The notes beneath the pieces are model-generated. The model was given only the letters and a program-made list of their open reading frames with translations. It was not told the origin of the DNA and searched no databases. The translations under genes and the position numbers were made by a program. Shown here piece after piece: positions 5,765-11,695 of a stretch of DNA of 11,695 nt (within the stretch, counting starts at the first letter, position 1; the number at the start of each line of letters is the position of its first letter). The stretch lies in contig JACPJY010000186.1 in the NCBI GenBank assembly GCA_016187325.1, positions 1 to 11,695 of the forward strand, written 5' to 3'. The stretch is from Rhodospirillales bacterium (GTDB taxonomy: Bacteria; Pseudomonadota; Alphaproteobacteria; Rhodospirillales; Casp-alpha2).

Positions 5765-6088
5765 ATGGAATTCGCGGGCTATCTCCGGTTCGTGCTGGCG
5801 CTGGCGTTCGTGCTCGCCTTGATCGGGCTGCTGGCGGCGGTCGCCCGTCGCTTCGGCTTCGGTTTCCCGGTGACGGCGCTGAAGACCGTCGGTCAACGGC
5901 GTCTGAAGGTGGTCGAGGTGACGCCGGTCGACGCCCGCCGCCGCCTAGTGCTGGTGCGCCGCGACGACATCGAGCATCTGATCCTGCTCGGCCAGGCGGG
6001 CGAGCTGGTGGTCGAGACTGGGATCGCGGCCAGGGACAAGCCTCCCGGCGCACCGCCGCCGACGGCGAAGCCCGAGGACCTGTCGTGA
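5765..6088 (+). CDS. fliO: Flagellar export apparatus assembly protein FliO
   Basis: The 107-residue protein has one membrane segment near the N-terminus (about residues 7-26), followed by a small cytoplasmic domain with the FliO pattern GQRRLKVVEVTPVDARRRLV and LVRRDDIEHLILLG. FliO is a scaffold that helps FliP form its ring before FliR and FliQ join. The C-terminal 20 residues are proline-rich and probably disordered. The ATG lies 2 bases after the preceding stop, with no strong ribosome site, so translation is probably coupled. The stop TGA overlaps the GTG of fliP. Confidence 0.88.
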   Translation: MEFAGYLRFVLALAFVLALIGLLAAVARRFGFGFPVTALKTVGQRRLKVVEVTPVDARRRLVLVRRDDIEHLILLGQAGELVVETGIAARDKPPGAPPPTAKPEDLS

Positions 6089-6900
6089 GGCTTTCCGCAA
6101 GCGCACGATCTTCGCGCCTTGGGCCGCAGCGCCGGCGCCTCCTCCGCGCGGCTCTTTGCTTCACCGCCGCGGCGGCGGCGTGCGCCGGCCTCGTCGGCGT
6201 GCTGATCTGGGCCTCCGGCCCGGCGGCGGCGCAGACCTTCACCCTCGATTTCGGCCCCGGCGGCGGCGGCGCCACCGGCCGCATCATCCAGCTTCTGGTG
6301 CTGGTGACGGTGCTCAGCCTGGCGCCGTCGATCCTGGTGATGGTGACGTCGTTCGTGCGCATCATGGTGGTGCTGTCGTTCCTGCGCACCGCGCTTGGCA
6401 CCCAGCAGACGCCGCCCAACCAGGTGCTGATCGCCCTCGCCTTGTTCCTGACGTTCTTCGTGATGATGCCGACCTTCGAGGCGGCGTTCGACATGGGCAT
6501 ACGGCCGCTGATCGACGGCCAGATCGAGGAGATGCAGGCGTTCGAGCGCGCGTCGGCCCCCTTCCGCACTTTCATGATGGCTCACGTGCGCGAGCAGGAC
6601 GTGATGCTGTTCGTCGACATCGCCAAGGTGCCCGAGCAGGAGGCGCGCGACGAGATGCCGATGCGGGTGCTGATTCCGGCGTTCATGATCTCGGAGCTCA
6701 GGCGCGCCTTCGAGATCGGCTTCCTGATCTTCGTGCCGTTCCTGATCATCGACATGGTGGTGGCCTCGGTGCTGATGGCGATGGGCATGATGATGCTGCC
6801 GCCGGTGATCATCGCGCTGCCGTTCAAGATCATCTTCTTCGTCCTCGTCGACGGCTGGTTCATGGTCGTCGGCTCGCTGGTCAGGAGCTTCGGCGGGTAG
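6085..6900 (+). CDS. fliP: Flagellar export gate protein FliP
   Basis: The 271-residue product is FliP, which forms the core of the export gate. A long N-terminal targeting sequence (residues 1-50) has a basic region, QRRRLLRAAL, a hydrophobic stretch and a likely signal peptidase site near GPAAA-QTF; FliP is known to have a cleaved signal. The family signatures are clear: SLAPSILVMVTSFVRIMVVL (78-97), RTALGTQQTPPNQVL (101-115) and, near the C-terminus, MGMMMLPPVIIALPFK. A hydrophilic loop of roughly 60 residues separates the two pairs of membrane segments. The GTG at 6085 overlaps the fliO stop. The chrA-family gene begins 39 bp downstream without an evident terminator. Confidence 0.97.
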   Translation: MRLSASARSSRLGPQRRRLLRAALCFTAAAAACAGLVGVLIWASGPAAAQTFTLDFGPGGGGATGRIIQLLVLVTVLSLAPSILVMVTSFVRIMVVLSFLRTALGTQQTPPNQVLIALALFLTFFVMMPTFEAAFDMGIRPLIDGQIEEMQAFERASAPFRTFMMAHVREQDVMLFVDIAKVPEQEARDEMPMRVLIPAFMISELRRAFEIGFLIFVPFLIIDMVVASVLMAMGMMMLPPVIIALPFKIIFFVLVDGWFMVVGSLVRSFGG

Positions 6901-6939
6901 TACCCTCGCCCCTCGCGTCACTCGATCCGGGGGGCACCG

Positions 6940-8175
6940 TTGACCAACGAGACTGCCGGGGCGGCGGCCGATGCCAGTGGCCGCCGCTCCGTCGTCGAGA
7001 TCTTCCTGATCTTCCTGCGCCTCGGGCTGACGTCGTTCGGCGGCCCGATCGCCCATCTCGGTTATTTCCGCGACGAGTTCGTGGTCCGCCGCCGGTGGCT
7101 CGACGACCGCGCCTACGCCGACCTGGTGGCGCTCTGCCAATTCACCCCGGGCGCCGCCAGCAGCAAGGTCGGCATCGGCATCGGCCTCAGCAAGGGCGGG
7201 CTGCCGGGAGCGCTCGCCGCCTGGCTCGCCTTCACCCTGCCGTCGGCCCTGGCGCTTATCCTGTTTGCCTTCGGCGTTTCCACCTACAGCGAGGTGTTGA
7301 GCGCCGACAACCTGCACGGCCTCAAGGTGGTGGCGGTCGCCGTGGTGGCGCTCGCCGTGTGGGGCATGGCGACCAAGCTGTGTCCGGACGCGCCCAGGGC
7401 GACGGTCGCCATCGCCGCGGCGCTGGTGTTCACCGCCTCGCCGACGTCGCTGGCGCAGATCGCCGCCATCGCCGGCGGCGGCGTGATCGGCCTCGCCCTC
7501 CTCAAAAGTCCGGACGACGGCGACCATACGCCGATGGCGGCCGGCATCGGCCGCGCCGGCGGCGCCGTGGCGCTGACGCTGTTCTTCCTGTTGCTGGCCG
7601 GGCTGCCGGCCCTCGCCGCCTTTTTCCCGGGCCACGCGCTGGCCATGGTCGACAGCTTCTACCGCTCCGGCTCGCTGGTGTTCGGCGGCGGCCACGTGGT
7701 GCTGCCGCTGCTGCAGTCGGAGGTGGTGCCGCCGGGGTGGGTCAGCAACGACACCTTCCTCGCCGGCTACGGCGCCGCCCAGGCGGTGCCGGGGCCGCTG
7801 TTCACGTTCGCCGGCTATCTCGGCGCCATCATGACCCCGGAACCGCGCGGCTGGCCGGGGGCGCTGATTTGCCTCGTCGCCATCTTCCTGCCGTCGTTCC
7901 TGCTGACCGTCGGCGCGCTGCCGTTCTGGGAGCAGCTCAGGCGGGTGCGCGCCATCCGCTCGGCGCTCACCGGCGTCAACGCCGCCGTCGTCGGCCTGCT
8001 GCTGGCGGCGCTCTACGATCCGGTATGGACCAGCGCCATCCGCTCGGCGGCCGATTTCGGTCTCGCCATCACGGCGTTCGCGCTGCTCGCCTTTTGGAAG
8101 CTGCCGCCGTGGCTGGTGGTGGTGCTGACGGCGCTCGGCGGCTGGGCCGTCGCCGCCGTCCCCGGCATGCTCTAG
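6940..8175 (+). CDS. chrA: ChrA-family chromate transporter, two-domain
   Basis: The 411-residue membrane protein has the two-half architecture of long-chain ChrA (CHR family) transporters, which export chromate from the cytoplasm. The N-terminal half has TSFGGPIAHLGYFRDEFV (residues 31-48) and QFTPGAASSKVGIGIGL (67-83). The C-terminal half repeats the pattern with LVFGGGHVVLPLL (246-258) and QAVPGPLFTFAGYLG (281-295). The first half differs from the usual LPGPASSQ, so its substrate should not be taken as certain. The start is a TTG at 6940 after GGGGGG; the frame is closed upstream by the fliP stop itself (6898-6900) and holds no ATG or GTG between. It may be read with the flagellar operon, although no flagellar role is known. 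No ChrB-like regulator is seen beside it. Confidence 0.88.
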   Translation: MTNETAGAAADASGRRSVVEIFLIFLRLGLTSFGGPIAHLGYFRDEFVVRRRWLDDRAYADLVALCQFTPGAASSKVGIGIGLSKGGLPGALAAWLAFTLPSALALILFAFGVSTYSEVLSADNLHGLKVVAVAVVALAVWGMATKLCPDAPRATVAIAAALVFTASPTSLAQIAAIAGGGVIGLALLKSPDDGDHTPMAAGIGRAGGAVALTLFFLLLAGLPALAAFFPGHALAMVDSFYRSGSLVFGGGHVVLPLLQSEVVPPGWVSNDTFLAGYGAAQAVPGPLFTFAGYLGAIMTPEPRGWPGALICLVAIFLPSFLLTVGALPFWEQLRRVRAIRSALTGVNAAVVGLLLAALYDPVWTSAIRSAADFGLAITAFALLAFWKLPPWLVVVLTALGGWAVAAVPGML

Positions 8176-8180
8176 GGGGA

Positions 8181-8193
8181 ACCCCGCCGGGGT
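8181..8193 (+). terminator. Weak stem-loop after the chrA-family gene
   Basis: ACCCC-GCC-GGGGT forms a perfect 5-bp stem starting 6 bases after the stop codon. No T-run follows, so intrinsic termination is doubtful. It marks the most likely end of this transcription unit only by position. Confidence 0.25.
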
Positions 8194-8250
8194 CCGTAGC
8201 GTCAATCACCGATGCCGGCTGCCGGCGGCGGCGGGCGGCGCATCAAGAAT

Positions 8251-8279
8251 TTGCCTTCGCCCCCGATTTGGTCCATAAA
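8251..8279 (+). promoter_or_regulatory. Possible sigma-70-type promoter of the ABC importer genes
   Basis: TTGCCT (8251-8256) and CATAAA (8274-8279) are 17 bp apart, each matching its consensus at four of six positions. This A/T-richer patch stands out in the 309-bp gap between the chrA-family gene and the binding-protein gene. Transcription would begin near 8286, giving a leader of about 200 bases that contains the nested inverted repeat at 8334-8408. The rest of the gap shows no open reading frame of note. Confidence 0.3.
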
Positions 8280-8333
8280 AATGTCCATCGGGCCGGTGAA
8301 AAACGGCGTTTAATCAGGGCCGTAGAACCCCAC

Positions 8334-8408
8334 TCGGCGCGATGGACCAGACCAGGGACGGTGTCGGCATCCAACACCGTTGGAAGATGACGGTTTCAAT
8401 CGCGCCGA
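8334..8408 (+). promoter_or_regulatory. Nested inverted repeat, candidate structured mRNA leader
   Basis: TCGGCGCGAT (8334-8343) is perfectly complementary to ATCGCGCCGA (8399-8408). Between these arms, ACGGTGT (8358-8364) is perfectly complementary to ACACCGT (8374-8380) around a 9-base loop. Together they can fold as a 10-bp closing stem, an internal loop and a 7-bp apical stem, the kind of layout seen in cis-acting RNA leaders. The element lies 76 bases before the start codon of the binding-protein gene. The inner repeat alone could instead be an operator for a dimeric regulator. I cannot match it to a known riboswitch. Confidence 0.5.
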
Positions 8409-8484
8409 TCGGCTCGGCGGGGGACGGCTTTGTTTCTCCGCCCTCGGCTTTCAGGCCCGACGCAAAAAAACAGGGAGGAGAATC

Positions 8485-9723
8485 ATGATCACGTTCGTTT
8501 CACGAATCAAAGCCCGGGCCGCGGCAACCTTCGCGGCTTTCATGCTCGGCGCCGCGGGCCTGGTGCTGCCGTCGGCGCCGACGCTGGCCGCCGACGATGT
8601 GGCGATCCTTGGCCTGTGGCCGCAGAGCGGCCCCTACGCCGACGTCGGGCCGCTGCTGAACATGGGCGCGGTGATCGCGCTCGAGGAGGTCGGCTACAAG
8701 GTCGCCGGCAAGAAGATCAAGTACGTCACCCGCGACAGCGAGACCAAGGCCGGCACGGCGGCGCGGCGCTCGCAGGAGGCGATCGATTCCGACGGCGCCA
8801 AGTTCGTCATCGGCCCGTGGGCCTCCGGCGTGGCGCTGGCGGTGACCGAGGTCTCCAAGAAGAACAAGGTCATGTACTACTTCTCCGGCGGCACCGAGGA
8901 CATCTCCGGCAAGCGCTGCCATCGCTACGCGTTCATGTGGGCGGCCAGCCCGTGGACGGCGATGGACGTCAACCTGAGGACCTTCAAGAAGACCCATCCC
9001 AACGCCAAGACGATCTACATGTTCGTGGTCGACTACGCGTTCGGCTGGTCGCTGCAGAAATACGTCGAGCAGCTGGCGCCGAAATACGGCCTCACGGTGG
9101 TCGGCGTCGACCGCCATCCGCTCGGCCAGCGCGAGTATTCCTCCTACATCACCAAGGCGATGGCGAAAAACCCCGACGCGGTGTTCATGATCAACTTCGG
9201 AATCGACGCCATCTCGGCGGTGCGCCAGCTGCATAATTTCGGCTACACGCCGAAAAAGCCGGTGATCCTGTCGTGGTCGTCGGGAGTCGAGGAGCTGGTG
9301 CAGATGGATCCGGCGATGCGGGCCAACCTGCAGGTCGGCACCAATTACTACTACACGGTCGATACGCCCGAGAACAAAGCCTTCGTCGAGGCCTACAAGA
9401 AGAAGAGCGGCGGCGTTCCCCCGGGATACGCCCCTGCCGCCGGTTATGGCCTGATGAAGATGACCCTGCTCGCCATGCAGAAGGCCAACAGCACCGATCC
9501 GCAGAAGGCCATCCAGGCGTTGGAAGGGGCGAAGGGCAAGAACTTCGTCGGCGACTTCGAGGTCGTCGCCAAGACCCATCAGACCGTGCGGCCGTTCTTC
9601 GTGCTGAAGACGAAGGTCGAGAAGGACATGAAGGACAAACACGACTTCGGCACCATCGTCGACGTCAGCGCCACGCCGCAGCCGGCCGACCTCAACGAGT
9701 GCAAGGATATCGGCGGCTTCTAG
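8485..9723 (+). CDS. Periplasmic binding protein of HAAT-type ABC importer (LivK-like)
   Basis: The 412-residue product is a periplasmic binding protein of the Peripla_BP_6 type. Residues 1-35 form a signal peptide with a likely signal peptidase I site at TLA-ADD. The mature protein begins with a type I fold strand (DDVAILGLWPQSGPYADVG) and has the hinge sequence GKRCHRYAFMWAASPW and the lobe 2 sequence FVVDYAFGWSLQKYVEQLAP. The mature protein has only two cysteines, C145 and C406, which may form a disulphide tying the C-terminus to the body. The ligand cannot be read from the sequence; amino acids, amides, urea and aromatic acids are all used by this family. The ATG at 8485 has an excellent GGGAGGAG ribosome site 4 bases away. 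An in-frame TTG or GTG further upstream would spoil the signal peptide. livH starts 97 bp downstream after a strong hairpin. Confidence 0.93.
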   Translation: MITFVSRIKARAAATFAAFMLGAAGLVLPSAPTLAADDVAILGLWPQSGPYADVGPLLNMGAVIALEEVGYKVAGKKIKYVTRDSETKAGTAARRSQEAIDSDGAKFVIGPWASGVALAVTEVSKKNKVMYYFSGGTEDISGKRCHRYAFMWAASPWTAMDVNLRTFKKTHPNAKTIYMFVVDYAFGWSLQKYVEQLAPKYGLTVVGVDRHPLGQREYSSYITKAMAKNPDAVFMINFGIDAISAVRQLHNFGYTPKKPVILSWSSGVEELVQMDPAMRANLQVGTNYYYTVDTPENKAFVEAYKKKSGGVPPGYAPAAGYGLMKMTLLAMQKANSTDPQKAIQALEGAKGKNFVGDFEVVAKTHQTVRPFFVLKTKVEKDMKDKHDFGTIVDVSATPQPADLNECKDIGGF

Positions 9724-9741
9724 GGCAGCATCGCCGCCCGC

Positions 9742-9783
9742 GACGGGACCGTTTCCGGACCAAAAGCCGGGGACGGTCCCGTC
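9742..9783 (+). other. Strong intercistronic hairpin between binding-protein gene and livH
   Basis: GACGGGACCGT (9742-9752) is perfectly complementary to ACGGTCCCGTC (9773-9783). The stem continues inward through two T-G wobbles and CCGG/CCGG, giving 17 pairs around the 8-base loop ACCAAAAG. It begins 18 bases after the stop codon. No T-run follows. A stable stem here fits partial termination or protection of the upstream mRNA from 3' exonucleases, a common way to make more binding protein than permease. Confidence 0.7.
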
Positions 9784-9820
9784 CCGGCGGCGTGCGCTCC
9801 GGGCGAAGGGTCCCCGTCCC

Positions 9821-10681
9821 ATGGAAATCCTGATTGCAAGCCAGGTCCTCAACGGCTTCGCAACGGGGATGCTGTATGCGCTGGTCGGCGTCGGGCTGAC
9901 GCTGGTGCTGGGCGTGCTCAACATTCCCAACTTCGCCCACGGCACCCTCTATGCCTTCGGCGCCTATTTCACCTACACGGCCGCCAACCTGACGGGATCG
10001 TTCTATCTCGGCATCCTGGTCGGCCCCTTGCTCGTCGTGCTGGTCGGGTTCGTGATCGAAAGCCAGGGCGTGCGGCGGCTTTACCGGGCGCATCACGACT
10101 ATCAGCTGCTGTTCCTGTTCGCGATCGCGCTGATCCTGCAGGAAGCGGTGATCCTGATCTGGGGGCCGGTCGGGTTCTCCCTGCTGCCGCCGCCGGTTCT
10201 CGATGGCGCCGTCAGTCTCGGGTTCATGGCCTATCCGAAATACCGCCTCGCTTTGATCCTGTTCACGACGCTGATCGTGGTGGCGCTGTATCTGTTCCTG
10301 ACGCGCACCAACGTCGGGGCGATCGTGCGCGCCGGCATCGAGAACCGCGAGATGGTGTCGGTGCTCGGCATCGACATCAACAAGGTGTTCCTGCTGACCT
10401 TCGGCCTCGGCGCCTACCTGGCGGGACTGGCGGGCGGCCTGTCGACGCCGATCATGGGCCTGACGCCGTCGATGGGGCTCGACATCCTGCCGATCGCGTT
10501 CGTGATCGTGGTCGTCGCCGGGCTCGGCAGCATCCTCGGCGCCATCGCGTCGGGAATCCTGATCGGCCTGGCGCAGAGCCTGACGACGATCTGGTGGCCG
10601 GAAGCCGCCAACGTCGTCATCTACCTGCTGATGGGACTGGTCATCATCTTGAAGCCGCAGGGCTTGTTCGGCACCCGCTAG
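9821..10681 (+). CDS. livH: Branched-chain-type ABC importer permease LivH
   Basis: The 286-residue inner-membrane protein is a LivH-type permease with about eight membrane segments. It starts with QVLNGFATGMLYALVGVGLT and LGVLNIPNFAHGTLYAFGAY, both typical of the family. The cytoplasmic ATPase-coupling loop lies at about 162-190 (TNVGAIVRAGIENREMVSVL), followed by GLGAYLAGLAGGLSTPIMG and AFVIVVVAGLGSILGAIASG. The end, LLMGLVIILKPQGLFG, is also standard. LivH pairs with LivM to form the channel served by LivG and LivF ATPases. The ATG at 9821 has GAAGGG 10-11 bases upstream, a slightly long spacing. The stop TAG is 21 bp before livM. No truncation is seen. Confidence 0.95.
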   Translation: MEILIASQVLNGFATGMLYALVGVGLTLVLGVLNIPNFAHGTLYAFGAYFTYTAANLTGSFYLGILVGPLLVVLVGFVIESQGVRRLYRAHHDYQLLFLFAIALILQEAVILIWGPVGFSLLPPPVLDGAVSLGFMAYPKYRLALILFTTLIVVALYLFLTRTNVGAIVRAGIENREMVSVLGIDINKVFLLTFGLGAYLAGLAGGLSTPIMGLTPSMGLDILPIAFVIVVVAGLGSILGAIASGILIGLAQSLTTIWWPEAANVVIYLLMGLVIILKPQGLFGTR

Positions 10682-10702
10682 CCGCATGGGGAGCATGGTT
10701 CG

Positions 10703-11695
10703 ATGAAGGACGCGCAATCGGAGACGGGCCGTCGCGGCCGGGCGAACGGAGGCGCCGCCGCGATGCTGTTCAGCCCGGCGGCGATCGCCTTCATCGCCGT
10801 TGCCATCGTGGTGCTGCCGGTCATCCAGCGGCCGGTGGTGGCGGCCGAGATCCTGGTCCTCGGCATCGCCGCGGTGGCGATGAACCTGCTGATCGGCTAC
10901 ACCGGCATGCTGTCGTTCGGCCAGGCGATGTTCTTCGGCATCAGCGCCTATATCACCGGCATCCTGGTGACCAAGGCCGGCGTCTCGGCGTTCGTCGCCA
11001 TTCCCGTGGCGGTGGTCGCCACCGGGGTCGTCGCGGCGCTGGTCGGCGCCTTCTGCGTGCGCCGCAGCGGGCTTTACTTCATCTGCATCACCTTCGCCTT
11101 CAACCAGATGTTCTATTTCATCGCCTATTCGTGGACCAGCGTCACCGGCGGCGAGGACGGCCTGCCCGGCATCGCCCGGCCGGCGATCATCGCCGATCCG
11201 ATCTCGTTCTACGTGTTCACCGCCGCGGTGTTCGTCGCCGCGCTCGCCGTCTTGAAGAAGATCGTCGATTCGCCGACGGGACGCATCCTGCAGGCGATCC
11301 GCGACAACCCCAACCGGGCGGCCGCCACCGGCCACGACGTCGGCCGCTACAAGCTGGTCGCGTTCACCATCAGCGGCACCTTCATCGGGCTGGCCGGCGC
11401 CGTGTTCGCGTTCATTTACGAGATCATGCCGGTCGACAAGATCCATTGGCTGTTCTCGGGCGATCTGGTGTTCATGACCCTGATCGGCGGCACCGGCAGC
11501 TTCATCGGGCCGGTGATCGGCGCCGCCTTCTACACTTTCCTGCAGGAAACCGTCAGCCTGTTCTGGGACCGCTGGCCGATGGCGCTCGGCACCGTGTTCG
11601 CGCTGGTGGTGCTGTTCTTCCGCACCGGCGTCATCGGCGTCGTCGAGGCCGGCTATGAGAGGTTCCGGCGGCAGCGCGAAAAGCCGGCCAATCCA
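10703..11695 (+). CDS. livM: Branched-chain-type ABC importer permease LivM, right end cut
   Basis: The frame is open from the ATG at 10703 to the window edge, giving 331 residues; the natural end is probably only a few residues further, since the basic tail ERFRRQREKPANP has begun. A hydrophilic, charged stretch (residues 1-20) precedes the membrane segments. LivM features are NLLIGYTGMLSFGQAMFFG (61-79), RRSGLYFICITFAFNQMFY (120-138), TGGEDGLPG (148-156), the ATPase-coupling loop GRILQAIRDNPNRAAATGHD (193-212) and IGGTGSFIGPVIGAAFY. An ATG at 10763 (residue 21) is an alternative start. GGGGAG lies about 11 bases before the chosen ATG. It follows livH by 21 bp; livG and livF are expected next. 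Confidence 0.94.
   Translation, partial: MKDAQSETGRRGRANGGAAAMLFSPAAIAFIAVAIVVLPVIQRPVVAAEILVLGIAAVAMNLLIGYTGMLSFGQAMFFGISAYITGILVTKAGVSAFVAIPVAVVATGVVAALVGAFCVRRSGLYFICITFAFNQMFYFIAYSWTSVTGGEDGLPGIARPAIIADPISFYVFTAAVFVAALAVLKKIVDSPTGRILQAIRDNPNRAAATGHDVGRYKLVAFTISGTFIGLAGAVFAFIYEIMPVDKIHWLFSGDLVFMTLIGGTGSFIGPVIGAAFYTFLQETVSLFWDRWPMALGTVFALVVLFFRTGVIGVVEAGYERFRRQREKPANP

Noticed and set aside
5893..8205. A 770-codon open frame on the minus strand opposite fliO, fliP and the chrA-family gene
   Set aside because: Composition is rich in R, H, Q, G and A without motifs; the plus-strand genes explain this DNA completely.
8211..8244. A terminator hairpin GATGC...GCATC after the chrA-family gene
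   Set aside because: Only the outer five pairs match; the inner CGG-rich stretch does not pair continuously and no T-run follows.
9692..11446. A 584-codon open frame on the minus strand opposite livH and livM
   Set aside because: Low-complexity H/R/D/Q product and no family pattern; it mirrors the codon use of the two permease genes.

Overview
The window is GC-rich chromosomal DNA that looks like an alphaproteobacterium of the Rhodospirillales type. The main reasons are the order flgB-flgC-fliE-fliQ-fliR-flhB followed by a CckA-like kinase gene, a perfect CtrA-type box (TTAA-N7-TTAA) in front of flagellar genes, and frequent GTG and TTG start codons. No rRNA, tRNA, CRISPR array, transposase or phage gene is visible.

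Left part (1-4752, minus strand): a flagellar operon read from right to left. It encodes the proximal rod proteins FlgB and FlgC, the rod adaptor FliE, the export-gate proteins FliQ and FliR, the export switch FlhB, and the N-terminal 339 residues of a membrane PAS-domain kinase, most likely CckA. A compact multi-hairpin repeat (3364-3466) sits between fliE and fliQ.

Middle (4753-6900): a divergent promoter region of about 290 bp carries the CtrA box, with a good -10 element 17 bp downstream on the plus strand. The plus-strand genes then overlap or nearly touch: a stand-alone homologue of the FlhB cytoplasmic domain (FhlB), an uncharacterised 117-residue helical protein, FliO and FliP. The two divergent arms together supply FlhB, FliO, FliP, FliQ and FliR, that is, the flagellar type III export gate except FlhA, plus the first rod pieces that the gate exports.

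Right part (6901-11695, plus strand): a two-domain ChrA-family (chromate transporter family) protein lies 39 bp after fliP. A 309-bp intergenic region follows, with a nested inverted repeat that could fold as an mRNA leader. Then come three genes of a branched-chain-amino-acid-type (HAAT) ABC importer: a periplasmic binding protein, the permease LivH and the permease LivM, which runs off the right edge. A 17-bp hairpin separates the binding-protein gene from livH. The ATPase genes livG and livF would be expected beyond the window.

The main point of interest is regulatory. CckA is known to feed phosphate to CtrA through ChpT, and here the flagellar genes preceded by a CtrA box end in the cckA-like gene, which suggests a feedback loop. 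No completely new system was recognised. The least explained items are the fhlB/117-residue protein pair, the multi-hairpin repeat and the nested-stem leader.
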